Assembly: GCA_958295495.1 (NCBI GenBank) | Contig: OY282352.1 | Span: forward strand, 4,720,049 to 4,784,048 | Direction: 5' to 3' | Source: an uncultured Latescibacterota bacterium | GTDB lineage: Bacteria; Latescibacterota; UBA2968; UBA8231 | DNA: 64,000 nucleotides | Shown here: positions 25,183 through 34,096 of the stretch, in pieces | Layout of the letters: each line of letters opens with the position of its first letter | Position numbering within the stretch: the first letter of the stretch is position 1 | Translations under genes and position numbers: made by a program | The notes under the pieces: model-generated | What the model was told of the DNA's origin: nothing | The model's input: only the letters and a program-made list of their open reading frames with translations | Database searches by the model: none

Positions 25183-26052
25183 GTGGATACCTATCAACAG
25201 CGCATTGAGCGCGACGGCTTTTGCATTATCGAGCAAGTGATTCCCGCGGCCGTGGTCGGGGAAATATGCGCCGAGCTAGCGGCCGAAGTCGAGCGCAATC
25301 GCCGACATTCCGAAGCCAAGTTGGCCGAAATCCGCGGCCGCGGCCACCGGATCGGCACCCCGGGCGTGGCCCAGCTCAAACAGGTCATCAATCAGGTGCA
25401 ATCCTTTGCTCCGTACTTGGCCGACCGCCGGCTCCTAGCGGTCATCGAGTCTTTTTTCGGGGCTTGGGCGCGGATTTCCTGCACCGACTGCGTGGTCAAT
25501 CGCCCGGGCAATGCGCAGGGCTATTGGCACGCCGACTGGCCGTACAACGCAACCAACGCCTCGCACATCCCCGCGCCGTACCCAGACGCGGTTTTGCACC
25601 TTTCGACAATATGGATGCTGACGCCGTTTGCCCCTGAGACCGGGGGGACCCTCGTGGTGCCGGGCAGTCACCGCTGGCCGCGCAATCCCGCAGCCGGCGA
25701 CATGCCCGCAATGGACCGGGACGCGCCCTATCCGACCGAGTGCCATGTCGAAGGAACGGCCGGCAGCGTCTTGGTGTACGACAGCCGGCTTTGGCACGCG
25801 GTGGCGTCCAACCAGAGCGCAATGGATCGCGTCGCCCTCATCGTGCGCTACGCCCCGTGGTGGCTGAACCTAAACCCCACGCTCATCGGCCGGCCCGAAC
25901 ACGAGGCCATGGTGGTGGAAACCGGAGGAAAAAACTACGAGATGGTGCCGATTGAGCGAGAAGTCTTTGTCCGGTTGCCCAAAGAGGTCAAGCCGCTGTA
26001 TCGCCATTGGGTGGCGCAATCTGCCCGGCCTGATGAAGCGCCCGAGCGCTGA
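25183..26052 (+). CDS. Phytanoyl-CoA dioxygenase (PhyH) family protein
   Basis: A 289-residue Fe(II)/2-oxoglutarate oxygenase. The metal triad is visible: H-x-D in YWHADW and the distal His in LWHAVAS, with an oxoglutarate-binding arginine downstream (DRVALIVRY). The start is GTG 25183 just after the DapA-family stop. PhyH proteins hydroxylate diverse small molecules; context suggests a catabolic substrate. The last 65 bases overlap argG on the opposite strand, so the two C-termini are encoded by the same DNA. Confidence 0.85.
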   Translation: MDTYQQRIERDGFCIIEQVIPAAVVGEICAELAAEVERNRRHSEAKLAEIRGRGHRIGTPGVAQLKQVINQVQSFAPYLADRRLLAVIESFFGAWARISCTDCVVNRPGNAQGYWHADWPYNATNASHIPAPYPDAVLHLSTIWMLTPFAPETGGTLVVPGSHRWPRNPAAGDMPAMDRDAPYPTECHVEGTAGSVLVYDSRLWHAVASNQSAMDRVALIVRYAPWWLNLNPTLIGRPEHEAMVVETGGKNYEMVPIEREVFVRLPKEVKPLYRHWVAQSARPDEAPER

Positions 26053-27247
26053 CGCCCAAGACGCCGAGGAAGCCCTCGGAGTCGCGATGGTCGAAGTCGC
26101 CGATGGCCTCCATGGAAGCGGTGTCCTCGCTGTAGAGCGAGTGGGGAGCGTCGCTGGCCGCGCAAAAGGCGACTTGGCCCTTGTAGAGGGATACGGCGAT
26201 GGTCCCGGTCGCCAATTGATTAAAATGCTCGATTAGCTTCCAACTCGCTCGGGTCGCCGTGTCGAACCAATAGCCTTGGTAGATTTGCTCGGCAATAAAC
26301 CCGGAGGCAAAGGTGAAAATCCGCCGGGCGCGGCGGTCGAGAATGAGCTGGAGCAGGTAATCGTAGCACTGGCCGAGCAGCGCTAGGGCTGGTGCCTCAT
26401 AGACGCCGCGCGACTTGATGCCAACGAAGCGATTTTCCACCGCGTGTAAGCCAATGCCGACCCCGTGCCGCCCGGCGATGGCGTTGCTCTGCGCGATGGC
26501 CGTGACCGGGCCGACGGACTGGCCGTTGATGGCCACGGGAGTGCCCTCTTCAAAGCGCACAGTAAACACCTCGGCCGCGTCGGGTGCCTGCTGGGGAAAA
26601 GTGCCCATGCCCGGTTCGATTAGGCTGACGGGGGTTTCTAGGGCTTCGAGCTGGCCGGCTTCGTGCGTCAGCCCGAGCATGTTGGCATCCGTGGAGTAGG
26701 GCTTGTCCGGGGTGGCGGTTATGGGCAGGCCGTGCCCTTGGCAGTACGCGATCATTTCGCTGCGCCCGCCAAAGTTTTGCAAGAAGGCCGGGTCGCGCCA
26801 GGGAGCGTACACCTCGAGGTGCGGCGCGAGCATCTGCGCCGCCAGTTGGAAGCGGACCTGGTCGTTGCCGCGCCCAGTGGCCCCGTGCGCCATCACTTGG
26901 ATGCCGCGCTCCTGCATGTGGGGCAACATGCCGGCCACCGTCACGTGCCGGGCGATGCCGGTGGTGTTCCAATAGCCTCCCTCGTAGTGGGCTTGGGCTT
27001 GGACGAGGTGGATGCCGGCTTGGCAAATAGCCTCTCTGCGGTCGTCGAGGATCATCTCAGCGGCCCCACAGGCCTGCATCCGGCTCCTTATATCTTCGAT
27101 GCGCTCCTCGTCGGGCTGGCCCAGATCGGCGGTATAGGCGACGACCTCTAGGCCTTGGGATTGGAGCCAATGGGTGATGGTACAGCTATCGAGGCCACCG
27201 GATGCGGCCAACATGACCTTCTGGCCCTTTAGATCTGCGATATTCAT
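25988..27247 (-). CDS. argG: Argininosuccinate synthase
   Basis: A 419-residue ATP-dependent ligase of arginine synthesis. The N-type ATP pyrophosphatase loop is MLAASGGLDSC; further signature runs are AHGATGRGNDQVRF and the citrulline/aspartate-binding region after it. It joins citrulline and aspartate in the cytoplasm. ATG 27247 has AGGAG at about seven bases. No other arg gene is adjacent. Its 3' end overlaps the PhyH gene by 65 bases; the tail after FLGVLGVSARAL lies in that overlap. Confidence 0.95.
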   Translation of the reverse strand: MNIADLKGQKVMLAASGGLDSCTITHWLQSQGLEVVAYTADLGQPDEERIEDIRSRMQACGAAEMILDDRREAICQAGIHLVQAQAHYEGGYWNTTGIARHVTVAGMLPHMQERGIQVMAHGATGRGNDQVRFQLAAQMLAPHLEVYAPWRDPAFLQNFGGRSEMIAYCQGHGLPITATPDKPYSTDANMLGLTHEAGQLEALETPVSLIEPGMGTFPQQAPDAAEVFTVRFEEGTPVAINGQSVGPVTAIAQSNAIAGRHGVGIGLHAVENRFVGIKSRGVYEAPALALLGQCYDYLLQLILDRRARRIFTFASGFIAEQIYQGYWFDTATRASWKLIEHFNQLATGTIAVSLYKGQVAFCAASDAPHSLYSEDTASMEAIGDFDHRDSEGFLGVLGVSARALHQAGQIAPPNGDTAA

Positions 27248-27299
27248 GGTTGCTCCTTTTGTGGGTAGATAAAATAATCTAAGAAATAAAAATTATTAA

Positions 27300-27320
27300 T
27301 CAAGAATAATTATTATTAAA
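27300..27320. promoter_or_regulatory. AT-rich palindrome upstream of argG
   Basis: AATAATTATT at 27305-27314 is a perfect palindrome in an AT-rich stretch between argG and the divergent amidohydrolase gene. It is reminiscent of an ARG-box core but lacks the flanking TGAAT/ATTCA, so an arginine-repressor site is only a possibility. Confidence 0.2.
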
Positions 27321-27345
27321 CGCGACAGATAAGCTGCGCTTTATC

Positions 27346-27374
27346 TTGACAGTTTTCACCTGCGAGAATATCAT
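27346..27374 (+). promoter_or_regulatory. Strong promoter directly abutting the amidohydrolase start
   Basis: TTGACA (27346-27351), 17 bases, TATCAT (27369-27374). The predicted start of transcription, about seven bases downstream, coincides with ATG 27381, so the message would have no leader. Confidence 0.75.
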
Positions 27375-27380
27375 TAACAA

Positions 27381-28253
27381 ATGCTCATTGACGCGCATAA
27401 TCACCCCAATTGGCACGGGTTTAACGCCGCCAAAATCCTGCGCAACATGGACGAGCAGGGCATCGACCAGATGTGGCTTTTCTCGTGGGAGGTCCCTGCC
27501 GATGAATACTCGCCTTCGTATCACTCGGTGTTGCCCCCTACGGGCTTGGGGATTCCCTTAGAGGATGTGCTGGCCGTCGGCAGGGAAGCGCCCGAGCGCT
27601 TTGTCCTCGGCTATATGCCTCATCCCAAGCGGCCCGACGCCGTAGATCGGCTCAAGGCCGCGGTCGAAATCCACGGCGTGCAGGTGGCCTCCGAGCTGAA
27701 GGTGCGCCTGCCGTTTGACGATCCAGACGCGCTGCGTCTATACGAAGCTTGCGGCGCAATGCGCTTGCCCATTACGATTCATCTCGACTATCCAATCGAC
27801 CACGGCCGCGGCGAGTACCCGCGCCCCAACTGGTGGTACGGCGGCAGCCTCGACGCGCTTGAACGCGCGGTTGCGGCCTGTCCGCAGACGGTCTTTATCG
27901 GCCATGCCCCCGGGTTCTGGGCCCATATTTCCGGGGACGATCGCTACGCCAAGGAGAGCTACCCAAGCGGCCCAGTGCTGCCGCATGGACGCTTGGCCCC
28001 GATGATGCGCCAGTACCGCAATCTATATGCCGATCTGTCGGCCGGGTCGGGGTTGCGTGCGCTGCAAAGGGACCGGCACTTTGGGCGCGATTTCATCCTC
28101 GAATTTCAGGACAAATTGCTCTTTGGTCGGGACTGCTTTGACACTCAGCTAATGGATTTTCTGTGCACCCTTGAGCTACCTGCGGAAGCCTTTGACAAGA
28201 TCGCCTACCAAAACGCCGAGCGCCTCTTGTCTTTCTACTTAGACAAGAGCTAA
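27381..28253 (+). CDS. Amidohydrolase-2 family hydrolase, probably leaderless
   Basis: A 290-residue TIM-barrel metal hydrolase of the amidohydrolase-2 (ACMSD-like) type: metal-binding IDAHNH at the N-terminus, PITIHLD, VFIGHAPG and the final GRDCFD with the catalytic Asp. The family includes decarboxylases and lactonases of sugar or aromatic acids. No ribosome site precedes ATG 27381, and the promoter places the transcript start at this ATG. It is divergent from argG and followed four bases later by a CaCA antiporter gene. Confidence 0.83.
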   Translation: MLIDAHNHPNWHGFNAAKILRNMDEQGIDQMWLFSWEVPADEYSPSYHSVLPPTGLGIPLEDVLAVGREAPERFVLGYMPHPKRPDAVDRLKAAVEIHGVQVASELKVRLPFDDPDALRLYEACGAMRLPITIHLDYPIDHGRGEYPRPNWWYGGSLDALERAVAACPQTVFIGHAPGFWAHISGDDRYAKESYPSGPVLPHGRLAPMMRQYRNLYADLSAGSGLRALQRDRHFGRDFILEFQDKLLFGRDCFDTQLMDFLCTLELPAEAFDKIAYQNAERLLSFYLDKS

Positions 28254-28257
28254 AGCC

Positions 28258-29244
28258 ATGGAGGTATGGGAGGCTGCGGTCCTGATGGCCCTATCCTTCG
28301 CGCTGTTGGCCAAATGCGCCGACTATCTGGTGGAAGGAGCCATTGATATTGCGCGCTACCTCCGCGCCCCGCCGATATTGATCGGCATCGTCATCGTCGG
28401 CATCGGCACTACCACGCCCGAGCTGGCAGTCTCGGTGACCGCGGCCCTCGGGGACTCGCCCGAAGTGGCGCTGGGCAATGCCGTGGGGTCGGTCATTTAC
28501 GACGATGGCTTGGCCCTGCCCATGGCCGCATTTTTTGCCACTGCGGCCATTGCCATTGACCGCATCGTGCTGCGCTCGGCGGCGATTTTTCTCATCACCG
28601 TAGATCTGGTGGCTTGGTACATGGCCTCCGACGGGACGCTGGCCCGAGTGGAAGGCGGCGCGTTGGTAGGTCTGTTCGTCTTATACCTAATATACTCGTT
28701 CTGGGAGCAGAAGCGGCGGCCGCGCGCCGAGATTGACGAGGATGAGGCCCCCCGGCGCAGCCTCTGGTTGGTAGCGGTGCTATTCGTCGGCGGCTTGGCC
28801 GGCGTCGTCGTCAGCAGCCACTTTATCGTCGAGGCGACTCCGGTGGTGGCGATGGCGTTGGGGCTGCCGGATGTGGTCATTGGCTTGGTGGTCGTGGCCT
28901 TGGGCACTTCGATCCCCGAGATCGCCACCTGCATTGCCGCTGTCCGCAAGGGCCAAGGGGCTTTGGCGGTGGGCAACATCCTCGGTGCCGACATCCTCAA
29001 TATCTGCTGGATCGCCGGTGCCTCGGCCTTGGCCAATCCGCTGGTGGTCCCGGCCGACGTGGTCAATTTCATGTTCCCGTGGATGCTGGTGATCGTGCTG
29101 GCGATGCTCGGGTTGATGCGGCTCGGCTACGAGTTAAACCGCTGGAAGGGCTTGGTGTTGTTGGTGTTGTGCATTGCTTATTTGATCGCGCTTTTCGCGA
29201 CCAACCCCGGGGCGCTGGCCCCGGGCCTCGAGAAAGGAGTGTAG
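28258..29244 (+). CDS. CaCA-type sodium/calcium antiporter
   Basis: A 328-residue inner-membrane protein with about ten hydrophobic segments and the two inverted alpha-repeats of the Ca2+/cation antiporter superfamily: GIGTTTPELAVS...GNAVGS in the first half and ALGTSIPEIATC...GNILGADI in the second. The first repeat reads SVIYDD where SNIFN is usual, so ion selectivity could differ from standard exchangers. Family members exchange Ca2+ for Na+, K+ or H+. It lies between an amidohydrolase and an SDR gene in one tight unit. Confidence 0.85.
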   Translation: MEVWEAAVLMALSFALLAKCADYLVEGAIDIARYLRAPPILIGIVIVGIGTTTPELAVSVTAALGDSPEVALGNAVGSVIYDDGLALPMAAFFATAAIAIDRIVLRSAAIFLITVDLVAWYMASDGTLARVEGGALVGLFVLYLIYSFWEQKRRPRAEIDEDEAPRRSLWLVAVLFVGGLAGVVVSSHFIVEATPVVAMALGLPDVVIGLVVVALGTSIPEIATCIAAVRKGQGALAVGNILGADILNICWIAGASALANPLVVPADVVNFMFPWMLVIVLAMLGLMRLGYELNRWKGLVLLVLCIAYLIALFATNPGALAPGLEKGV

Positions 29245-29245
29245 T

Positions 29246-30016
29246 TTGGATCTGGGACTCAAAGACAAAGTCGCCTTGGTTACTGGGGCTAGCCGCGGCA
29301 TTGGCAAGCGCATTGCCGCGGCCTTGGCCGCCGAAGGGGCCCGGCTCTGTATCTGTGCCCGCGGTGCCGACGCGCTGGCGGAAGCGGCCGCCGACTTAGC
29401 AGGTCGAGGTGCAGAGGTGGAGGCCACCGCGCAAGATCTGACGACGCCTGAGGGGGCCGTTGCGGTGGTGCAGGCGGCGCAGGAGCGCTTTGGCCGGCTC
29501 GACATCCTCGTAAACAACGTTGGCGGCTCCAAGTGGACGCCCTTTGCCGAGATCGACGACGACGAGTGGAATACTATTTTCAACTGGAGCTTTCTTTCTG
29601 CTGTGCGGGTGAGCCGTGCGGCCATTCCAGTGATGGAAGCGGGGGGGAGCGGCAGTATCGTCAATATCGCCTCGATTTTTGGGCGCGAGACCGGCGGGCC
29701 GGTTTCTTATAACGCGGCCAAGGCGGCGATGATCAGCATGGGGGCCAACCTAGCCATTGAAGCGGCCAAAAAGAACATCCGCGTCAATACCGTGGCCCCA
29801 GGCTCCATTCTCTTTCCCGGGGGGAGTTGGGAGCGGCGGATGAAGGAAAATCCAGCGCAAATCCAAGCCTTTATCGACGCCAATATACCCTTTGGCCGCT
29901 TTGGCACCCCGGAGGAGGTCGCCGATGTAGTGGCCTTCTTGGCGTCCGACCGGGCGCAATGGGTGACCGGTGCCTGCATCAACGTTGATGGGGGGCAGTC
30001 CAAGTCCAATATATGA
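29246..30016 (+). CDS. Short-chain dehydrogenase/reductase
   Basis: A 256-residue classical SDR. The cofactor loop is TGASRGIG and the structural motif NNVGG; the catalytic Ser lies in NIASIFG and Tyr/Lys in SYNAAKA. It likely reduces or oxidises a small alcohol or keto compound with NAD(P). The start is TTG 29246, one base after the antiporter stop and with AAAGGAG eight bases upstream. Its stop overlaps the next gene start by four bases. Confidence 0.92.
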   Translation: MDLGLKDKVALVTGASRGIGKRIAAALAAEGARLCICARGADALAEAAADLAGRGAEVEATAQDLTTPEGAVAVVQAAQERFGRLDILVNNVGGSKWTPFAEIDDDEWNTIFNWSFLSAVRVSRAAIPVMEAGGSGSIVNIASIFGRETGGPVSYNAAKAAMISMGANLAIEAAKKNIRVNTVAPGSILFPGGSWERRMKENPAQIQAFIDANIPFGRFGTPEEVADVVAFLASDRAQWVTGACINVDGGQSKSNI

Positions 30017-31215
30017 GCGGCTCTGCGCGATGGATGCACTGGTTGGCTTGGGCGGTGTGCGGGGTCGGCTGGGCCTCGGCGGCGGCGGCCGACGATGTGG
30101 TGGCACTCAGACAACAGTACAACCAAGTGTCCGCTAGCATCGACACCTTGGTCCGCCTCTATGGGGGGGACAAGCTGCGCGAATTGGCAAAGCAAAAAGA
30201 CAACAGCCGGCTATTACCGGCCAATTCCAAATTAGTGCTGATTTTTTGGGCCGACGACGAAGCCGAGCTGTACCTCAATGGGCACCGGATCGGGGAAACG
30301 CGCTTGACCCCGACTCGAGTCGAAATTCCCGTTGTGTACCTGCTCAGGTCCAATGTCCTGCGTGCCCATTGCTGGGACACGGACCGAGTCGAGAGCGGCT
30401 TTATGGCCGGTTTGTACCTGCAAGACAGCCGCGGCCGCTTGCGCAAGGTGCTGGCTACCGGTGCCGGCCGCTGGTGGGTGGCCGGCCAGCGGGCTGAACC
30501 GCGTTTTTACAGCCACAGCTTGCCCGACATTCCCGGGGCCGAAGTCATCTGGGGGACGAAGCTGTTTGGCGAGATCGAATTAGAGGCCCGCTTTGACGCC
30601 GCGCAATTGGCCCGCGCTGCGCGTCGCCGGCCGCTCGCTGGTGCGCCCGGCACTGCGCGGCACCAGCCTATGGAGACTCATCTGGTCGTCAGCCGTCTGG
30701 TGCATCTGCAAAAGCAACGCGATGAATTGGCGCAAAAACTCCAAGCGCGCCGCCGCTCGCCGCAGGACGTGCTCTATCAGGGGTTTGTCCGCCGGCGGCT
30801 GGCTTTTTCTTTGGGGAAAGCAAGCAAATTGGCCGAAGTCGAGAGCATAGACGCGGCGAAAAAACTGCTCGCTTGGACCGAGGCCCTGCCCGCTCCAGAA
30901 CGCGAGCTGATCTTTCCCAAAAAACAAGCTCTCAAAGGCACGAGCCACATCGTGCCGCAGCGCGCCACAGCTAGTACCGCGCCCGGAGAAGCAGATCGCC
31001 GTCGAGATTATGCGCCCCCGGCTGTACGCGGCTCAGCCAAAGGCGAGGGCCGCTCTACGGGCCCGGGCGGGCAGGAACCGTCCGCTCGGAGTATCCGCCT
31101 CGGCCGCAGCACGCCGTGGGAACTGTGGGGGATTGCGACCGGCCTGCTGTTCTATTTGGGGGTGGTAAGTCGGCAGTGGTGGAAGCTCTTCAGGGCGAAG
31201 GGATGGACCTCTTGA
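30013..31215 (+). CDS. Exported protein of unknown function with C-terminal membrane anchor
   Basis: A 400-residue protein I do not recognise. Residues 1-26 form a signal peptide (cut near AAAAD). A beta-rich region follows with VLIFWADDEAELYLNGHRIG, which looks like a small ligand-binding sandwich, then a charged helical part, a Pro/Gly-rich linker, and one membrane helix close to the end (GIATGLLFYLGVVS). The final tail would be cytoplasmic. It overlaps the SDR by four bases and the ExbB-like gene by 13 bases, so it belongs with the putative motor subunits rather than with the SDR. Confidence 0.65.
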   Translation: MSGSARWMHWLAWAVCGVGWASAAAADDVVALRQQYNQVSASIDTLVRLYGGDKLRELAKQKDNSRLLPANSKLVLIFWADDEAELYLNGHRIGETRLTPTRVEIPVVYLLRSNVLRAHCWDTDRVESGFMAGLYLQDSRGRLRKVLATGAGRWWVAGQRAEPRFYSHSLPDIPGAEVIWGTKLFGEIELEARFDAAQLARAARRRPLAGAPGTARHQPMETHLVVSRLVHLQKQRDELAQKLQARRRSPQDVLYQGFVRRRLAFSLGKASKLAEVESIDAAKKLLAWTEALPAPERELIFPKKQALKGTSHIVPQRATASTAPGEADRRRDYAPPAVRGSAKGEGRSTGPGGQEPSARSIRLGRSTPWELWGIATGLLFYLGVVSRQWWKLFRAKGWTS

Positions 31216-31982
31216 ACGACGAGTTAATACTAGGCAGCAGCATCCTGTTGGTGCTGGCTGGCGGTGTCAGCGTTAGCTGTTTGCACTTGCGACGAGCCCG
31301 GCGCATGCGCCGGCACGATGAAGCGTACTCTCTGTGCGTGTCCCGCTTGCAGTTCTTCGCTAGCATTATTGGCTTCCTGACCGGGTTGATCGTCGGGGCG
31401 CTAGCCGCTTATTACCTCTTCATCAACCCGCAGCCAGCCAGTGCCTTTGCGTGGATTGGCCGCTTCTCATACGTGCTGATCACTTGGTCGGCTGGCGGCC
31501 ATCTGTTGAGCTTGACACACATTGGTTTGCACCTCCGTCGCGAGGAACGGGCTTGGGAGAGAGGTCTTGACCCTAATACTTTGGGCCGCAGGAGAATGGA
31601 ACAGCTCGCAGAATTGCAGCGCCAACCTGGCAATTACAGCGACCACAAGAGTAGGGACGAGGAGTTGGTGGACGAACTTGTGGGTTTTCTCGGCGACCCT
31701 TTAACGCACATGCGCCGCAATCTGGCGCGGATCCCCCTGTACGGCTACTTGGGCACGGTCTGCGGCATCCTACTGACCGCGCAGGAATTGAGTCAGATCG
31801 ACGAAGCGACCCAGACCTTTAAGGCACTCAGTGCCATGGCCGAGGGCTTGGTTTTGGCCTTTAAGACCACGCTTGTCGGCCTCTTGGCGTACTTGCCGTT
31901 GCGCAAGGCTGCCGACTACTTGGTCCAGCGACTCGCCCGGCAGGAAGACGCTTGGGTCCGAGAGAGGAATAGAAGATTGTGA
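31203..31982 (+). CDS. MotA/TolQ/ExbB-like proton-channel subunit
   Basis: A 259-residue inner-membrane protein. One helix near residue 15, another around 55-75, a third at about 90-110, then a cytoplasmic stretch, and the final paired helices beginning ARIPLYGYLGTVCGILL and AEGLVLAFKTTLVGLLAYLP, the conserved MotA/TolQ/ExbB domain. Such subunits pass protons to power outer-membrane or cell-wall work. ATG 31203 is inside the end of the preceding gene, with AAGGG upstream. It overlaps the ExbD-like gene by four bases. Confidence 0.82.
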   Translation: MDLLNDELILGSSILLVLAGGVSVSCLHLRRARRMRRHDEAYSLCVSRLQFFASIIGFLTGLIVGALAAYYLFINPQPASAFAWIGRFSYVLITWSAGGHLLSLTHIGLHLRREERAWERGLDPNTLGRRRMEQLAELQRQPGNYSDHKSRDEELVDELVGFLGDPLTHMRRNLARIPLYGYLGTVCGILLTAQELSQIDEATQTFKALSAMAEGLVLAFKTTLVGLLAYLPLRKAADYLVQRLARQEDAWVRERNRRL

Positions 31983-32398
31983 GCCGCTTTCTCAAGCGCC
32001 AAGCCGCCGAGGTCGAAGAGCACGATATTAGCAAGGAACTCTTCTTGGGCATTATGATGCTGATGCTGAGCTTGGGCATTATGATTCTCAACGCGACGCA
32101 ACCGGTCTGGCGGGTGCATCGCCACGACCCCCAGCCTGGGGACCGGGTCGTGTTGTACACGAGCGCGGGGATGGGGCTATCGCGCGATGGCTACACCATT
32201 GACAGCCCCTTGAGCGAGTGGGATTTTCGCCGGATGGTGCGCCGCCTCGTCGCCGAGCCCGAAGCCAATTTGCACTTATTTCTCAAGGGGGGTAGCCGCG
32301 AGCGGCTGGCCAAACACGCGTCGTTTGCCGATTCGCTGCTCTCGACCGACCAAGCCGGGGAGAAGGTGCGCTCGGCGGTCTATGTCCACACTTGGTGA
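31979..32398 (+). CDS. ExbD/TolR-like subunit
   Basis: A 139-residue protein with a short cytoplasmic N-terminus, one membrane helix (residues 22-40, LGIMMLMLSLGIMIL) and a periplasmic domain. The layout and position after an ExbB-like gene suggest ExbD/TolR/MotB function, but the usual membrane Asp is not evident: the helix reads NATQPV where an Asp would lie. Start is GTG 31979, overlapping the ExbB-like stop (GTGA). It ends nine bases before a convergent lipoprotein gene. Confidence 0.65.
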   Translation: MSRFLKRQAAEVEEHDISKELFLGIMMLMLSLGIMILNATQPVWRVHRHDPQPGDRVVLYTSAGMGLSRDGYTIDSPLSEWDFRRMVRRLVAEPEANLHLFLKGGSRERLAKHASFADSLLSTDQAGEKVRSAVYVHTW

Positions 32399-32406
32399 GG
32401 GCCAAG

Positions 32407-33225
32407 CTATTCCTTGAGTATCGCCAAGACGCCCGTGCCACCGGCCAACTCGTTGAGAAACGCGACCTGCACTCCAGCTTCGCCGTGCGTCATTTCGTAG
32501 TCATCCCCCCTCCTGAGCTTGCCATAGTGATCGACGAGAGCCTCGACCTCGCCGCGTAGCGCGATGGTTTGGCCAATGGGCGCGACTTGGGTGTTCGGGC
32601 TGTCGCGGTCAATTTTTTTAATTAACTCGTATTGCTTGCGGAACCCGCTGCCAAAGGGCCGGTAGGTTTTGAGATAGCCCTGCTCTACGAGCTTTGTCTC
32701 GTTGGCAGCGTAAAGGTACACTGCGTTTTGCGCGACCTTCTTGGCCTCGTCTAGTTCGGCCTTGGTCTGGGCCAACTCCTGCTCCAAGCGGCGGATGTGA
32801 CCGCTCTGGCGGCGGATGCTGCTATGGGTTTCCAGCAGCTCGCCATTGAGGCGGTCGGTCTCGGTGCGCAGTTGGGAAATAGTGTAGCGATCCGCTTGCT
32901 TTTCCCGCCTTAGCTGCTCGATTTCGATTTTTAACCGCGCATTGCTCTGCTTGTATTCGGTGGCCAGTTTACTCCAGTGCCGCAGTTCCTTGTTGAGCTT
33001 CTGCACGTTTTCGAGGAGCTTGTCGTTGACTTGTTGGGTGCTGTCAACTTGCGCCCGCATGTCGTCGAGCAAGCGGTTGGAGTCGTCGAGCGAGTACGTC
33101 AGCGAGTCAATGGCGGCGTTGGCCCGGCCCATGTCGCTTTGTAATTGGAGAAGGAGCATCTCTTGCTCCTTATCGGTGCAGGAGGCGAGCACTAGGGCGA
33201 TGAAAGGGATGAGGATGCGTTTCAT
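32407..33225 (-). CDS. Coiled-coil lipoprotein
   Basis: A 272-residue lipoprotein: signal peptide with lipobox LASC at residues 13-16, then a coiled coil of about 140 residues (LQSDMGRANAAIDSL, LRHWSKLATEYKQ and so on) and a C-terminal beta-rich domain (about 185-272) beginning NAVYLYAANETKLVEQGYLK. The C-terminal domain has the look of a small conserved domain found in secreted coiled-coil proteins, but I cannot name it. It follows a membrane-anchored coiled-coil gene on the same strand by ten bases and is convergent with the ExbB/ExbD-like genes. Confidence 0.75.
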   Translation of the reverse strand: MKRILIPFIALVLASCTDKEQEMLLLQLQSDMGRANAAIDSLTYSLDDSNRLLDDMRAQVDSTQQVNDKLLENVQKLNKELRHWSKLATEYKQSNARLKIEIEQLRREKQADRYTISQLRTETDRLNGELLETHSSIRRQSGHIRRLEQELAQTKAELDEAKKVAQNAVYLYAANETKLVEQGYLKTYRPFGSGFRKQYELIKKIDRDSPNTQVAPIGQTIALRGEVEALVDHYGKLRRGDDYEMTHGEAGVQVAFLNELAGGTGVLAILKE

Positions 33226-33235
33226 TGTCGGCTCC

Positions 33236-34003
33236 TTAAGGCGTTGGGGATGTTCTACTATATAGGCTATCGACTTGGGCCATGGTTTGGTGGAAGTCGT
33301 TGGACAGAGTGATCAGGCTGCGGGCGAGTGCATCGAGTTTTTGGGCCGAAAGCGTTTGGGTCTCGCGGGCGGCGGCGATTTTGTCTATGATGGCTTGCTG
33401 ATTGCGCTGCAAGGGCGCGGTTTGCTCTTGCAGGCGGGTCAACTCGCTGTTGAAGGAACCGAGTTGCGCCTGCACGTCCGCCGAGGAACGCTTTTGGGTA
33501 TCGGCGAGGTTTTGGTAGCGCACGTCCTCCTGCTCGAAGCGTTCTTCGAGCAGGCGGTCGGTGTCGGCTTGGTAGCGCAGCCGCTGATTGCGCTCGGCGT
33601 CCATTTTGTTCTGTAGTGCGTTGTTGCGATCGATTTGGTTCGCTAGTTGGTTGCGGGTGCGCGTGTGGTGATCCTTTTCATTTTGCAGTAGGGAGCGGAT
33701 CTCGAATTCAGAGGCGGTCAGATTGGCTTTTTCCTCTAGCTGGCCAATGAGCCGGGTGCTCAGTTCGGAGAGGCGAGTGGAAAACTCGTCCATTTGCGCC
33801 TCTAGCTGATAGCGGTGTTCCTTTTGCCGCTCGTGATTGATAAAGAGCACCAAGCCCATGATACAGCCGACGACGACGGTGGTGTACGCGGCGAGGATCA
33901 ACACGTGTTTGCGCTCGAAGGGATCCGCGATGCGGAGCAGGCCCCAAAACCCGCCCCAAACCAAGAGGATACCTCCTAAAACTGCAGCGATGATGACGTT
34001 CAC
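33236..34003 (-). CDS. Membrane-anchored coiled-coil protein
   Basis: A protein of about 255 residues. Two hydrophobic helices at the N-terminus (about residues 1-24 and 32-53) precede a long cytoplasmic or periplasmic coiled coil full of Gln and Glu (LEAQMDEFSTRLSELSTR, NQLANQIDRNNALQNK). Start: GTG 34003 with GAGG four bases upstream; the frame is open to a GTG at 34081, adding a third hydrophobic segment but with no ribosome site and overlapping the divergent promoter region. It precedes the lipoprotein gene. No named family is apparent; it may be a tether for the neighbouring motor-like proteins. Confidence 0.6.
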   Translation of the reverse strand: MNVIIAAVLGGILLVWGGFWGLLRIADPFERKHVLILAAYTTVVVGCIMGLVLFINHERQKEHRYQLEAQMDEFSTRLSELSTRLIGQLEEKANLTASEFEIRSLLQNEKDHHTRTRNQLANQIDRNNALQNKMDAERNQRLRYQADTDRLLEERFEQEDVRYQNLADTQKRSSADVQAQLGSFNSELTRLQEQTAPLQRNQQAIIDKIAAARETQTLSAQKLDALARSLITLSNDFHQTMAQVDSLYSRTSPTP

Positions 34004-34096
34004 AGGGCCTCGAATAGCGCGATAGACAAAAGAACAATTAAGTATAAGTAATACAGTAGCCCATGGAGGCGCAACCAGCACGAGAAGGAGGTGCTT

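Noticed and set aside
27300..27320. An arginine-repressor (ARG box) site before argG.
   Set aside because: Only the AT palindrome is present; the flanking consensus is missing, so I list it as a weak regulatory candidate only.
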